Below, piece after piece: positions 1 through 7,072 of a DNA stretch of 48,302 nt. The DNA is from Nodosilinea sp. LEGE 06152 (GTDB lineage: Bacteria; Cyanobacteriota; Cyanobacteriia; Phormidesmidales; Phormidesmidaceae), in contig NZ_JADEWR010000005.1 of the NCBI RefSeq assembly GCF_015207525.1, positions 131,436 to 179,737 on the forward strand. Reading direction: 5' to 3'. A program made the translations under genes and the position numbers. The notes beneath the pieces are model-generated. The model was given only the letters and a program-made list of their open reading frames with translations. It made no database searches and was not told the DNA's origin. The stretch's first letter is position 1. The number at the start of each line of letters is the position of its first letter.

Positions 1-284
1 GGACCCCACAGCAGCAGCAGCGAGTGACCCAGACTGTTGGCCGGGGTCGATACGGCAACGGTCAAAAAGTTGGCTCCCTCTAGGTACGACGACGCTAGGC
101 CGTGGGTGTACCAGGAGGTCACAAACGTGGTGCCGGTCAGCCAGCCCCCTACCGCCAAAAAGGCGCAGGGAAACAAGAGTAGGCCTGACCAGCCGATAAA
201 CACAAAGCGATCGCGCTTTAGCCAGTCGTCAAGGACGTCGAACCATCCTCGCTCGGCTTGCGCGCGTCCCATTGCTATGGTCAT
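1..284 (-). CDS. psbD: Photosystem II D2 protein, N-terminal part (runs off left edge)
   Basis: This encodes the D2 reaction-centre protein of photosystem II, which with D1 binds the primary donor chlorophylls, pheophytin and quinone QA in the thylakoid membrane. The reverse complement from the ATG at 284 reads [17 protein letters not shown], then [20 protein letters not shown] and the first transmembrane segment, and continues to [13 protein letters not shown] at the edge. This is the highly conserved D2 N-terminus. About 94 of roughly 352 residues are present. A GGAGA ribosome-binding site (292-296) lies 7 bases before the ATG. In cyanobacteria psbC usually overlaps the psbD 3' end, which would lie outside the window. 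Identity is very secure. Confidence 0.97.
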   Translation of the reverse strand, partial: MTIAMGRAQAERGWFDVLDDWLKRDRFVFIGWSGLLLFPCAFLAVGGWLTGTTFVTSWYTHGLASSYLEGANFLTVAVSTPANSLGHSLLLLWG

Positions 285-371
285 ACGCGAATCTCCATAA
301 CTATCTAACAACAAGGTATATACACGGAAGATAATGGCGCTTACTCAAACCCAAGGACTAAAGGCATAGAG

Positions 372-386
372 TTGACCAAAGGTCAA
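372..386. promoter_or_regulatory. Perfect palindrome TTGACC-AAA-GGTCAA in the psbD leader
   Basis: Six-base arms are perfectly complementary around a 3-base centre. The size and symmetry fit a dimeric regulator operator, or a very short RNA hairpin. No matching regulator is identifiable from the window. Confidence 0.3.
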
Positions 387-417
387 TCTGGCTAGCCAGC
401 CCTGGATTATGAGTAGT

Positions 418-434
418 GTTTACTATTCTTTACC
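418..434. promoter_or_regulatory. HLR1-like RpaB-type direct repeat near the psbD start site
   Basis: Two TTTAC blocks start exactly 10 bases apart. This is the spacing of the cyanobacterial HLR1 element (two K-TTACA-type half sites) bound by the response regulator RpaB at high-light-responsive photosystem genes, including psbA and psbD copies. The outer A of each half site is not conserved (T and C here), so the match is partial. It lies about 10 bases downstream of the candidate psbD -10 on the minus strand, where binding would be expected to repress. Confidence 0.35.
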
Positions 435-754
435 GTAGCTATCATTATAGGGGGTATTTTTAGAAGAGCTTGGCTAGAAACTCAAATCATCTTTAGGTTT
501 CAGCGGTCTTGGTAAGCATATTTGCTCACGTCGATGGGATGAATTTTGATTACCTATAAGCCAAGGCTTTGCTCTGGTATAGCTAGGCCAAGGCGTTCAG
601 AAGGTGCCAAGATCTTTGCTGAAAGGCTCGATAGATAGCAGAATGGGACTGTGAACATAGATGGTGACCCTTTACACTTATATACTTATATATAGAAAGG
701 CAAGCTTCGGGAAAGCTGTCTGATTCCTTAAAATTTACTGAGTACTATTTGACT

Positions 755-1030
755 ATGTTTACGATTGAGTTGACGTTGAAGAATACAGCTATGCCTCTCT
801 CTGTGCAGAAGAAAGAGCAGGGTGAGGCAGAGGCACTCTATAACTCACTGACAGAAGGTTTACGTAGCGGTAGCGCACAGTTGATTGAGATTACCTGTGA
901 TCAGCAGCCTCATAAGCGCATTAGTGTTTTGGGTAGCGAAATAGCAGCTGTTCAAATTTTCGAGAAGAGCGGTACAGCTACCGCATCAGGACGCCCCCCT
1001 GGCTTCTTCACACTCAGTAGCGAGCAGTAA
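755..1030 (+). CDS. UPF0367 family protein
   Basis: This is a 91-residue soluble protein of the UPF0367 family, conserved in cyanobacteria and of unknown function. The product starts MFTIELTLKNTAMPLSVQ and contains the family features LIEITCDQQPHKRISVLGSEIAAVQ and a near-C-terminal ATASGRPPGFF. The ATG at 755 matches the usual family N-terminus; a TTG two codons earlier (749) is in frame but unlikely. The usual family length is about 85-95 residues, so it looks complete. No strong Shine-Dalgarno is visible. The ABC ATPase starts 40 bases downstream and may be co-transcribed. Confidence 0.85.
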   Translation: MFTIELTLKNTAMPLSVQKKEQGEAEALYNSLTEGLRSGSAQLIEITCDQQPHKRISVLGSEIAAVQIFEKSGTATASGRPPGFFTLSSEQ

Positions 1031-1070
1031 CGGCTACTGCGGGGAACCCATACCATTACCTGACGATGTT

Positions 1071-1739
1071 GTGACGGTCAAAGACACTAAGGCTATTAGA
1101 GTAAGCAACCTGCAATTTCAGTGGCCGTCTGGGCAGGTTGTGCTGAAGGGCTGTTCGCTGGCGGTTCAGCCCGGCGAGTTTTGTATGCTGCTAGGTAATA
1201 ACGGCAGTGGTAAGTCAACATTGCTCAAAATCTTGGGGGGGTTGCTTCACCCTCAAGCTGGGGAATGGACGATTGAAAAGCCTGTGGGATTTGTGTTTCA
1301 GAACCCTGACCACCAGCTGGTGATGCCTACAGTGGGAGCTGATGTAGCGTTTGGGCTAGTTGATGAGCATCTTTCTCTAGCGGAGATTCGCAACCGAGTA
1401 GATGATGCCCTGGCGGCGATTAACTTACTGGAGCTAAAGCGGCGGCCCATCTATGCCCTTAGCGGTGGGCAAAAGCAGCGGGTGGCGATCGCAGGTGCGA
1501 TCGCCCGCCACTGTCGTGTACTACTGCTCGATGAACCCACGGCCCTGCTCGATCCTGATAGTCAAATCGACCTGGTTAAGCGAGTTCGAGATTTAGTCAA
1601 AGAGCGTGGACTAACCGCCCTATGGGTAACCCATAGGCTAGTAGAGCTAGATTACTGCGATCGCGCCTTTTTACTGGAGGCAGGGCATGTACTCGACGAA
1701 GGCAATCCTAACCGGCTCAAGCATCGCTTGCAGAACTAG
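1071..1739 (+). CDS. Energy-coupling-factor-type ABC transporter ATPase
   Basis: This is a 222-residue ATP-binding subunit that should hydrolyse ATP to drive a membrane transporter, most like the EcfA/CbiO group used for cobalt, nickel or vitamin uptake. All motifs are present in order: Walker A GNNGSGKST near residue 43, Q-loop with FQNPDHQLV (typical of EcfA/CbiO), signature LSGGQKQR, Walker B VLLLDEPTALLD and H-loop WVTHR. No permease or substrate-binding gene adjoins it, so the partner is encoded elsewhere and the substrate cannot be named. The start is GTG at 1071; the ATG at 1066 is out of frame and stops at once. Confidence 0.85.
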   Translation: MTVKDTKAIRVSNLQFQWPSGQVVLKGCSLAVQPGEFCMLLGNNGSGKSTLLKILGGLLHPQAGEWTIEKPVGFVFQNPDHQLVMPTVGADVAFGLVDEHLSLAEIRNRVDDALAAINLLELKRRPIYALSGGQKQRVAIAGAIARHCRVLLLDEPTALLDPDSQIDLVKRVRDLVKERGLTALWVTHRLVELDYCDRAFLLEAGHVLDEGNPNRLKHRLQN

Positions 1740-1870
1740 CTGAGGGTTCTTGTTAATTTGAGGATTACAGCTATCACAGACTGAACCAAATGCCTCTCGC
1801 TGGCTCTGCGTCGAAGTGCCATCTAAAATTATTGGTAGTATGGAGGCTTAAGTAACTTATTCAGGTTGTT

Positions 1871-2098
1871 ATGGTTAAGCGCTCTCCCTTTGACAGCACC
1901 CAAGTTATGCGACGCACCGAAGACTTGATTCGGGCTGCTTCGAACCGCTATCGCATTACGGTGCAGGTGGCCAACCGTGCCCAGCGACGGCGCTTTGAGG
2001 ACTTTGAGAACTACGAAGACCCCAAGATGAAACCGGTGCTGCGGGCCATCATCGAAATGTCTGACGAGCTGACCCAACCTGAGATCATCGGCGAATAG
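1871..2098 (+). CDS. rpoZ: DNA-directed RNA polymerase omega subunit
   Basis: The 75-residue omega subunit supports assembly and stability of RNA polymerase by folding around the C-terminus of beta-prime. The product carries the cyanobacterial RpoZ blocks [20 protein letters not shown], then FEDFEN, and the conserved C-terminal [17 protein letters not shown]. Length is as expected for cyanobacterial RpoZ. The DUF1818 gene follows after only 5 bases, so the two are almost certainly one transcript. Confidence 0.95.
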   Translation: MVKRSPFDSTQVMRRTEDLIRAASNRYRITVQVANRAQRRRFEDFENYEDPKMKPVLRAIIEMSDELTQPEIIGE

Positions 2099-2103
2099 GC
2101 TCG

Positions 2104-2490
2104 ATGGATTGCCCAGTTTTAGTAGATCAGCGATTTACTAAGGAAGGTAACGGGTGGCGGCTCGGTTGGGACGCCACGGCTCCTTGCTACAAAGGTCTGC
2201 TAGGGGGTAAAGCCTGGGCAATCGAGTTAACAGAGGCAGAGTTCCATACCTTTCGCCGATTGGTTCTGGAGATTAGCCAGACCATGGGGGCGATCGCCGC
2301 TGAGCTCATGGAAGCTGAGCGCGTTACCTGCGAAGCGGAGGCCGACGATCTTTGGCTAGAGGCAGAGGGGTTTCCTGATGCCTATAGTCTTAGGTTTGTG
2401 TTGGCAGCAGGCCGTCGCTGTGAAGGTGAGTGGGACGCTGTCGCTGCTCAGCATATTGTTCAGGCTATCCACTATCTAGCATTGTTTTAG
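2104..2490 (+). CDS. DUF1818 family protein
   Basis: This is a 128-residue cyanobacterial protein of unknown function. It shows the DUF1818 pattern: an early KEGNGWRLGWDATAPCYKGL block, WAIELTEAEFHTF, a central MGAIAAELMEAERVTCEAE helix with abundant acidic residues, and LWLEAEGFPDAYSLRFVL. No signal peptide or membrane segment is present, so it is predicted cytosolic. Its position directly after rpoZ suggests shared expression, but no functional link is known to me. Confidence 0.8.
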   Translation: MDCPVLVDQRFTKEGNGWRLGWDATAPCYKGLLGGKAWAIELTEAEFHTFRRLVLEISQTMGAIAAELMEAERVTCEAEADDLWLEAEGFPDAYSLRFVLAAGRRCEGEWDAVAAQHIVQAIHYLALF

Positions 2491-2491
2491 C

Positions 2492-2518
2492 AACTCGAAA
2501 AATCAATTTTTGAGTTTT
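2492..2518 (+). terminator. Hairpin terminator after DUF1818
   Basis: AACTCGAAAAAT (2492-2503) can pair with ATTTTTGAGTT (2506-2516) with one bulged base and a 2-base loop, followed by TT. It starts 2 bases after the DUF1818 stop and separates that transcript from the tRNA gene. The U-tract is short, so strength is uncertain. Confidence 0.45.
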
Positions 2519-2570
2519 GAGAGAGTTGTCCTCTCTCTGTGTTAATCTAGTTAAGCACAAGTGAAAGAGT

Positions 2571-2644
2571 CGGGGCGTAGCGCAGCTTGGTAGCGCACCA
2601 CTTTGGGGTAGTGGGGGTCGTGGGTTCAAATCCCGCCGCTCCGA
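2571..2644 (+). tRNA. tRNA-Pro (anticodon TGG)
   Basis: A full cloverleaf is visible: acceptor CGGGGCG pairing with CGCTCCG (one G-T), D-arm GCGCAGCTTGGTAGCGC, anticodon stem CCACT/AGTGG with loop TTGGGGT giving anticodon TGG, and T-arm with GTTCAAATC. The discriminator is A and CCA is not encoded. TGG reads proline codons. A strong terminator follows directly. Confidence 0.95.
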
Positions 2645-2650
2645 TATAGA

Positions 2651-2679
2651 AAAGCCTTGCCAATTGGCAAGGCTTTTTT
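2651..2679 (+). terminator. Rho-independent terminator of tRNA-Pro
   Basis: AAAGCCTTGCC (2651-2661) pairs perfectly with GGCAAGGCTTT (2666-2676) around AATT, followed by more T residues. It begins 6 bases after the tRNA end. Confidence 0.9.
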
Positions 2680-3056
2680 CGTTTGTGGTTCATGCCCACA
2701 AGTTTAGAACGCTGTAGCCGTCATCACGGTAGTTGGGGGACCTTTCTAGGTAGCTATAGATAATGGCTGTTTGTCAGTTCACCGTCCTAGTCTGGGGCGT
2801 AGGTAGTCAGTACTGTCCTAGATGAACTGTTAAGCCCTATATTTACAGCACCCGTCATACGGATTAGGACGTTTTGGCTCAGCATCTTCCAGTGGAAATC
2901 TAGCCATCTATCCAACATCCACAACACCGACCCAGCCCCAGCTCTGACTAGCTATCAGCACCATGTTAGGGAGTATTTATCACCCCCTCAAACAGGTCGC
3001 TGCAGGAAGTCTAGACGGACTTCCTGCAGCGATCGCTCTCATAAGCCAGATAAGCC
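2680..3056. other. Gene-free stretch between tRNA-Pro and sigF
   Basis: I see no credible gene in these 377 bases. They hold a CAGTTCA/TGAACTG inverted pair (2776-2782 and 2823-2829) enclosing two near-direct CGTCCTAG/TGTCCTAG copies, a TTAGGAC heptamer (2864-2870) shared with the short mobile repeats elsewhere in the window, and a strong 14-bp hairpin at 2998-3031. It looks like decayed repeat material plus the sigF 3' region. Confidence 0.4.
2998..3031. terminator. Perfect 14-bp hairpin downstream of sigF
   Basis: CGCTGCAGGAAGTC (2998-3011) is the exact reverse complement of 3018-3031, with a 6-base loop. It sits 25 bases past the sigF stop (minus strand). There is no T-run on either side, so it may be a processing or stability hairpin rather than a classical terminator. 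Confidence 0.45.
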
Positions 3057-3842
3057 TTAAGGGTCGGTGCGCAGTTCTTGGGGTTGCAGGAATGCAATCA
3101 TCTCATCTACCCCACGCTGAATGCGGCGGGTCACAGTCATCGGGCTGACCCCGATTTTCTCAGCCACTTCTTTGCGAGACAATCCCTTAAAGAAGACAAA
3201 CTCAATAGCGGTACGAGTTTTGGCCTCAAGCTGATTTAGCGCACGCTGAACCTGCTGGCGATCTTCCTCTAGCGCCTGCATAAGTTGATAGTGCGTGTCG
3301 GGGAGAGTTTCGCCGAGGGTAATATTGGAGTCAACCTGTTGGCAAACTGTGGCATCGAGACTGAGGGGCAAACGGTTTTTGTGTGCCATCTTAACTTCCC
3401 GCCATTCTTTGACCGATACGTCTAGGGCATCAGCCATTTCGTGGTCGCTGGGACTGCGGCCCAGGCTACGCATCAGTTCCATCTGAAGTTTCTGAGACTC
3501 TTTTTGGAGATCTTGCCAGCGACGGGGAATCTTAACAGTAGTGCCGCGATCGCGCAGGAAATGCAGCATCTCACCACGAATGTAGGGAACGGCAAAGGAG
3601 CTAAAGGCACAGCCTTGACCAGGGTTGAACCGCTCAATGGCTCGGATCAAACCGATATAGCCAATCTGCTCCAAATCTTCGTAGGGTTCAGAACACTGGT
3701 GGCTTACTCGATGAGCAATTTTACGAACGAGACCGGCATTAAGTTGTACTAGCCTGTTGCGTAACTGCACAGAGGGAGACTGCTTGTACTGCATCAGCAG
3801 TTCCATGCCACGGGAGCGGATTGTCGAAGTTTGGGTAGCCAT
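3057..3842 (-). CDS. sigF: Group 3 RNA polymerase sigma factor SigF
   Basis: This alternative sigma factor in cyanobacteria controls type IV pili, phototactic motility and some stress and envelope genes. Region 2 is clear (NRLVQLNAGLVRKIAHRVSH, then EPYEDLEQIGYIGLIRAIERF), followed by AFSSFAVPYIRGEMLHFLRD and a region 3 segment (IPRRWQDLQKESQKL). Region 4 ends with the helix-turn-helix LSRKEVAEKIGVSPMTVTRR. The start chosen is the ATG at 3842 (MATQTSTIRSRGMELL), which fits SigF proteins and has AAGGA 11 bases upstream. An in-frame ATG at 3911 would add 23 residues without homology. It is divergent from the HAD gene. Confidence 0.9.
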   Translation of the reverse strand: MATQTSTIRSRGMELLMQYKQSPSVQLRNRLVQLNAGLVRKIAHRVSHQCSEPYEDLEQIGYIGLIRAIERFNPGQGCAFSSFAVPYIRGEMLHFLRDRGTTVKIPRRWQDLQKESQKLQMELMRSLGRSPSDHEMADALDVSVKEWREVKMAHKNRLPLSLDATVCQQVDSNITLGETLPDTHYQLMQALEEDRQQVQRALNQLEAKTRTAIEFVFFKGLSRKEVAEKIGVSPMTVTRRIQRGVDEMIAFLQPQELRTDP

Positions 3843-4175
3843 ATCTGCGGATGTCCTTACGAGAGCGGGTTCGCTGAGAACTGTGTCTATTCTCGACAGT
3901 GACACCGACATCCACCATCGTTGATCTACGGTACTCCGGTAGAGGTCAATCGCAAACGTCCGTAGTTTTACGGGGTAGCGGTAAGGTTAGCCAAGCGAGT
4001 CTTAGCCATCCCAAGCCAGTGGCTACCCTCCAGCGTTGCGCTGACAAGTTCCCTCAGCTATCCTCTAAAAGCCCGGCCCGAGCGGCTGACGCGGTGTTCT
4101 AGAGTTGCTAAAACCGGGCTAAGCTAACAGACGTGAATGTATGTTGCATCTCTTAATATTTCTCTGGCTGGGTTA

Positions 4176-4877
4176 ATGGTTTTAAAGGCAGTTTTATTAG
4201 ACTTTAATGGCCTCATCATCAACGACGAGGCCATTCATGATCGGCTGATTGAGGAATTGCTCCTAGAGGAAAACCTCCGACCCCACCCCCAGGACCTGGA
4301 GGAGTGCTGTCTAGGCCGGTCTGATGCGGCCTGTCTCAGTGATTTGCTGGCTCGCCAGGGGCGCGTTGTATCAGACGCTTATCTAGAAAAATTGCTTAAC
4401 CGAAAAGCTACTCGCTACCTAGAGGTGCTGGCTGACCTAAATCCGCTACCCTTGTACCCTGGTCTTGACGACTTGATTTACCAAATCCGGGCAGCACAGC
4501 TCAAGCTAGCTATTGTGTCGGGAGCACGCCGTAGCGAAATTGAAACCGTTTTGTCTATGGTGCATTGGGGCGAGCACGTAGGGCTAATTGTTTCAGCGGA
4601 CGACCTTGCAACTGGAGTTAGCAAGCCTGCCCCAGATGGTTATCTGTTGGCGATCGAGCGCCTCAATCAGCAGTTCGGTGACCTGGCCCTGTGCCCTGCC
4701 GATTGCCTAGCCATTGAAGATTCTTTTGCTGGCATTGAGGCTGCTAAGCGTGCCGGTGTGCCCGTACTAGGAGTCGCTCACACCTACCCCTACCAAATGA
4801 TTCACCGCCGCGCCACCTGGGTTATCGACCACCTCTACGAACTCAGTTTAGATTGGCTAAATCCTTACTACAACTGA
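4176..4877 (+). CDS. HAD-superfamily hydrolase, beta-phosphoglucomutase-like
   Basis: This is a roughly 233-residue HAD subfamily I protein, a fold that transfers phosphate through an aspartyl-phosphate. The core begins VLKAVLLDFNGLIINDEAIHD. The helical cap follows, then AIVSGARRSEI (motif II Ser), VSKPAPDGYLLA (motif III Lys) and CLAIEDSFAGIEAAKRAG (motif IV Asp). In motif I the second aspartate of the usual DxD is Asn (DFNG), so the normal acid/base residue is missing. I recall a similar DFNG form in other cyanobacterial relatives, so it may be a conserved trait. The ATG at 4176 puts the core at the N-terminus; an in-frame ATG at 4137 would add 13 residues. The substrate is unknown. Confidence 0.75.
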   Translation: MVLKAVLLDFNGLIINDEAIHDRLIEELLLEENLRPHPQDLEECCLGRSDAACLSDLLARQGRVVSDAYLEKLLNRKATRYLEVLADLNPLPLYPGLDDLIYQIRAAQLKLAIVSGARRSEIETVLSMVHWGEHVGLIVSADDLATGVSKPAPDGYLLAIERLNQQFGDLALCPADCLAIEDSFAGIEAAKRAGVPVLGVAHTYPYQMIHRRATWVIDHLYELSLDWLNPYYN

Positions 4878-5043
4878 CCAGTCATAAACCCAGTCAGCCA
4901 CACAAAAGGCTGTAGCAGGAAACATATTTTGCTCAGGGAGAGCATAATGCAGAAAACTGCCGTATGGCGAAAAATGCCTACTGAGATGATGTTTATAGAA
5001 CTAAACCATTACTAAGCGTTCAGTCTGTTTCGCTGGGCTCTTG

Positions 5044-5185
5044 TATAGCCATCGTCAAAACGGTTAGGACATGACTTGTACCCTCTGAATCGATGGCTAT
5101 ACGCCGTAGCGCTGTCCCAGTTTTTGCCATTGGCAGAGGCCGACGTTCTAAGCGCGATGGCCATCGTTATAAAACTATGCTCAAT
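5044..5185 (+). repeat. Short MITE-like repeat, copy A (142 bp)
   Basis: Hand alignment shows the same length as the copy at 11260-11401, with about 20 mismatches in the first 128 bases and a further shared TGCTCAAT at the end. The left end TATAGCCATCG and right end GATGGCCATCG(T)TATA are imperfect inverted repeats, and TTAGGACAT near the left end mirrors a degenerate TTCTAAG near the right. TA at the borders suggests a TA target, as in Tc1/mariner-IS630-type elements (inference). It has no coding capacity and ends at the first codons of the broken nitroreductase. Confidence 0.6.
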
Positions 5186-5472
5186 TCTTCAACCACCCCC
5201 GACCAGATCGTACAGCAGCTTAACTGACGCTATGCTACGAAGTAACTTAGTCCAAATCGAGTAATTCCTGACGATGTTTGGAGCGTTTTAGAACAAAGCC
5301 TCATCTTGTCTCCTTCCTCATTTGGGTTACAGCTACGAAAGTTTTTTGTGGTGTGGCAATCAAAAAGGATATTGGCACCAGTGAGGTGGACCAATTTGTA
5401 GAGCGCATGGCTACAGTGCGCGATGGTTCAACAAACGGCTACAGCTTCCTGCCCATAGATACTCGGCAGTAG
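5177..5472 (+). pseudogene. Nitroreductase remnant (stops, frameshift, 3' truncation)
   Basis: From the ATG at 5177 one frame reads MLNSSTTPDQIVQQLN, then a TGA (5225) where the family has Trp, RYATK, a TAA (5243) where Lys is expected, and LSPNRVIPDDVWSVLEQS followed by LILSPSSFGLQLRKFFVV. These blocks are diagnostic of NfsB-like FMN nitroreductases, which reduce nitro compounds and quinones with NAD(P)H. After a stop, another frame carries AIKKDIGTSEVDQFVERMAT and VRD, a later block of the same family, so an internal deletion and frameshift occurred. The C-terminal half is absent. It is clearly non-functional. The repeat copy A abuts its start. Confidence 0.8.
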
Positions 5473-5482
5473 TGCTGTGTGC

Positions 5483-5524
5483 AGCAGGTTAGCGCGCCGC
5501 TAAAAACAAGTACGCCAACCTGCT
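5483..5524. repeat. Nested inverted repeats, probable mobile-element remnant
   Basis: AGCAGGTT (5483-5490) and AACCTGCT (5517-5524) are inverted partners, and TTAGCG-CGC-CGCTAA (5489-5503) forms an inner hairpin. A TTAGGAC heptamer follows at 5567-5573. It lies between the nitroreductase remnant and the convergent nudix gene. Confidence 0.4.
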
Positions 5525-5618
5525 AACGGTGCGCTACTCTACCGAAACCGTGGTCAGCTATTACGATTAGGACTTGCTGTTTAAATTCCTTACTGTCTAG
5601 AGGCACCAATCTAACGCT

Positions 5619-6215
5619 CTAAAGTGCCGCCAGTTTTTCAAGGTAAGGTTTGACTAGGTAGAAGCTGGCGATTGATTTGGCGTCCACCGCTTCTCCAGCT
5701 AAAATGGCTTTTTCTAGCTGAACTGGGGTAAATAGGACAACTTCTATATCTTCGTCAGCATCGGCCTCAGGCGGTGACTCAATGGGTTCTAGATCGGTGG
5801 CTAGAAAGGCATAAATAATTTCGTCAGAATAGCCAGGAGCCAAGGGAAAGTTGCCGATTGGCAGCCAGGTTTGAGCGGTGTAACCAATTTCCTCCTGAAT
5901 TTCTCGGCGGATCGTATCAACGGGAGCCTCATCGGGTTCAATAGTGCCTGCGGGAAACTCCAGCAACCGGCCTAGCAGGGCAAAGCGGTACTGGCGCACC
6001 ATAATCAATTCACCTGCGGCGGTAACAGGCACGGCCAAGGCACCACCAGGATGGCGAATGCATTCCCAGTCACCCTCGGCTCGATTGGGCAATCGCAGTC
6101 GACTGACCTCAAAATTAAATTTACGGCCCTCGTAGAACAGGCGCTGCTTCAGCAGTTGGGGAGGCTCTTGACCAAGCGGCATAGGTAAAGGCTCAAAAAG
6201 GGCACAAATGGTCAC
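5619..6215 (-). CDS. NUDIX hydrolase, ADP-ribose pyrophosphatase-like
   Basis: This 198-residue protein probably hydrolyses ADP-ribose or related nucleoside diphosphate sugars to limit toxic metabolites. A perfect Nudix box (G-x5-E-x7-RE-I-Q-EE-I-G) lies near residues 94-116, starting GTIEPDEAPVDTIRREIQ. Upstream are GGALAVPVTAAGELIMVRQY and LLEFPAGTI, typical of ADPRase members, and downstream PGYSDEIIYAFLA. The start is GTG at 6215; ATG at 6182 is an alternative. It is the last gene of a probable trx-folK-nudix operon, 35 bases after folK. Confidence 0.85.
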   Translation of the reverse strand: MTICALFEPLPMPLGQEPPQLLKQRLFYEGRKFNFEVSRLRLPNRAEGDWECIRHPGGALAVPVTAAGELIMVRQYRFALLGRLLEFPAGTIEPDEAPVDTIRREIQEEIGYTAQTWLPIGNFPLAPGYSDEIIYAFLATDLEPIESPPEADADEDIEVVLFTPVQLEKAILAGEAVDAKSIASFYLVKPYLEKLAAL

Positions 6216-6250
6216 ACCATTGTAGTCATCTTGGGCCGTCTAATTGAGGG

Positions 6251-6748
6251 CTAATGGGGCATAGCGCCAAGGCATGTGACTCCAGAAGGGTCAAGCGCCC
6301 TACAGAGGTGCTTGACCGTTTGACCGCTGACGGGATCGCACCAATCGGGCGCTATTTCAGCCAGAGGAACGAGCACAAAGGCGCGTTCTCGCAGTCTGGG
6401 GTGGGGAATGTGCAAGTTTGGCTCCGTAAGACACACCTGGCCATAGAAGATGATGTCGAGATCGAGGGTGCGGGGTCCCCATCGCTGGCGACGCACGCGG
6501 CCAAAGTTCTGCTCGATTTGCAGCAGCCGACTGAGTAATTGCTGGGGCGACAGGGTGGTATTGAGTAGGGCGCAGGCGTTTAGAATATCGGGCTGTGCTG
6601 GGCCAATGGCGACGGTTCGGTAAACGCTAGACTGAGCCACCAATTCTGTGGTGGGCGGGTCGTGGAGGGCAACTAGGGCTGCGCGGAGAGTTTGCCAAGA
6701 GTCACCTAGGTTGCTGCCCAGGGCGATCGCGCAGGGTACCACGGTCAT
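6251..6748 (-). CDS. folK: HPPK, 6-hydroxymethyl-7,8-dihydropterin pyrophosphokinase
   Basis: This cytosolic folate-pathway enzyme transfers pyrophosphate from ATP to 6-hydroxymethyl-7,8-dihydropterin. Recognisable motifs are AIALGSNLGDSW at the N-terminus, SSVYRT, the signature RWGPRTLDLDIIFYG with the two Mg-binding Asp residues, and IPHPRLRERAFVLVPLAEIAP. At 165 residues it is of normal length for a monofunctional HPPK. It begins 3 bases after the thioredoxin stop, so both are surely co-transcribed. Confidence 0.95.
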   Translation of the reverse strand: MTVVPCAIALGSNLGDSWQTLRAALVALHDPPTTELVAQSSVYRTVAIGPAQPDILNACALLNTTLSPQQLLSRLLQIEQNFGRVRRQRWGPRTLDLDIIFYGQVCLTEPNLHIPHPRLRERAFVLVPLAEIAPDWCDPVSGQTVKHLCRALDPSGVTCLGAMPH

Positions 6749-6751
6749 GCC

Positions 6752-7072
6752 CTAACCCAAGTGACTGCGAAGACGTGCCACAAGTTGGGGGGCAGGCAGC
6801 ACGCCTTCAATGCGATCGACGGGCTGTCCGGCCTTAAACAGAACTAGTGTGGGCAGGGCTGCTATTTGGTGCTGGGAGGCAATTTGGGGGTATTTGTCGG
6901 TGTCAATCTTAACGATTTTGAGCTGGCCTTTGAGTTCGCTGTTGACCTGATTGAGAATGCCCGCCATCATCTGACAGGGGCCGCACCAGGTAGCATAAAA
7001 ATCAACCAAGACAGGGGTTTTAGCCTCGGCCAGAAGCTCTGAGAAACTTTGAAACTGCTGCTTGACGGCCAT
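6752..7072 (-). CDS. Thioredoxin, y-type (TrxY-like)
   Basis: This is a small disulfide reductase with the canonical WCGPC site in VDFYATWCGPCQMMA and the cis-Pro in ALPTLVLF. The starting block MAVKQQFQSFSELL and the ending DRIEGVLPAPQL resemble cyanobacterial y-type thioredoxins, which in chloroplasts reduce peroxiredoxins. Start choice: a GGAGG ribosome-binding site (7078-7082) lies 5 bases before the ATG at 7072; a GTG one codon upstream is too close to it. It is first gene of the trx-folK-nudix unit. Confidence 0.88.
   Translation of the reverse strand: MAVKQQFQSFSELLAEAKTPVLVDFYATWCGPCQMMAGILNQVNSELKGQLKIVKIDTDKYPQIASQHQIAALPTLVLFKAGQPVDRIEGVLPAPQLVARLRSHLG

Larger units (their letters stand above)
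285..754. promoter_or_regulatory. psbD leader/promoter and divergent UPF0367 upstream region
   Basis: This is a 470-bp AT-rich divergent intergenic region with no convincing gene. For psbD (minus strand) a TATAAT-like -10 is seen at 444-449, which would give a leader of about 150 nt. Two direct TTTAC repeats 10 bases apart (419-423 and 429-433) and a perfect TTGACC/GGTCAA palindrome (372-386) lie inside that leader. On the plus strand a run of TATA-type sequence at 681-694 after TTTACA (671-676) is a weak promoter candidate for UPF0367. Promoter assignments are inference from sequence only. Confidence 0.45.

Noticed and set aside
5076..5264. 62-codon open frame over repeat copy A
   Set aside because: It runs through the 142-bp repeat and the nitroreductase relic in the wrong frame, so it is by-product.
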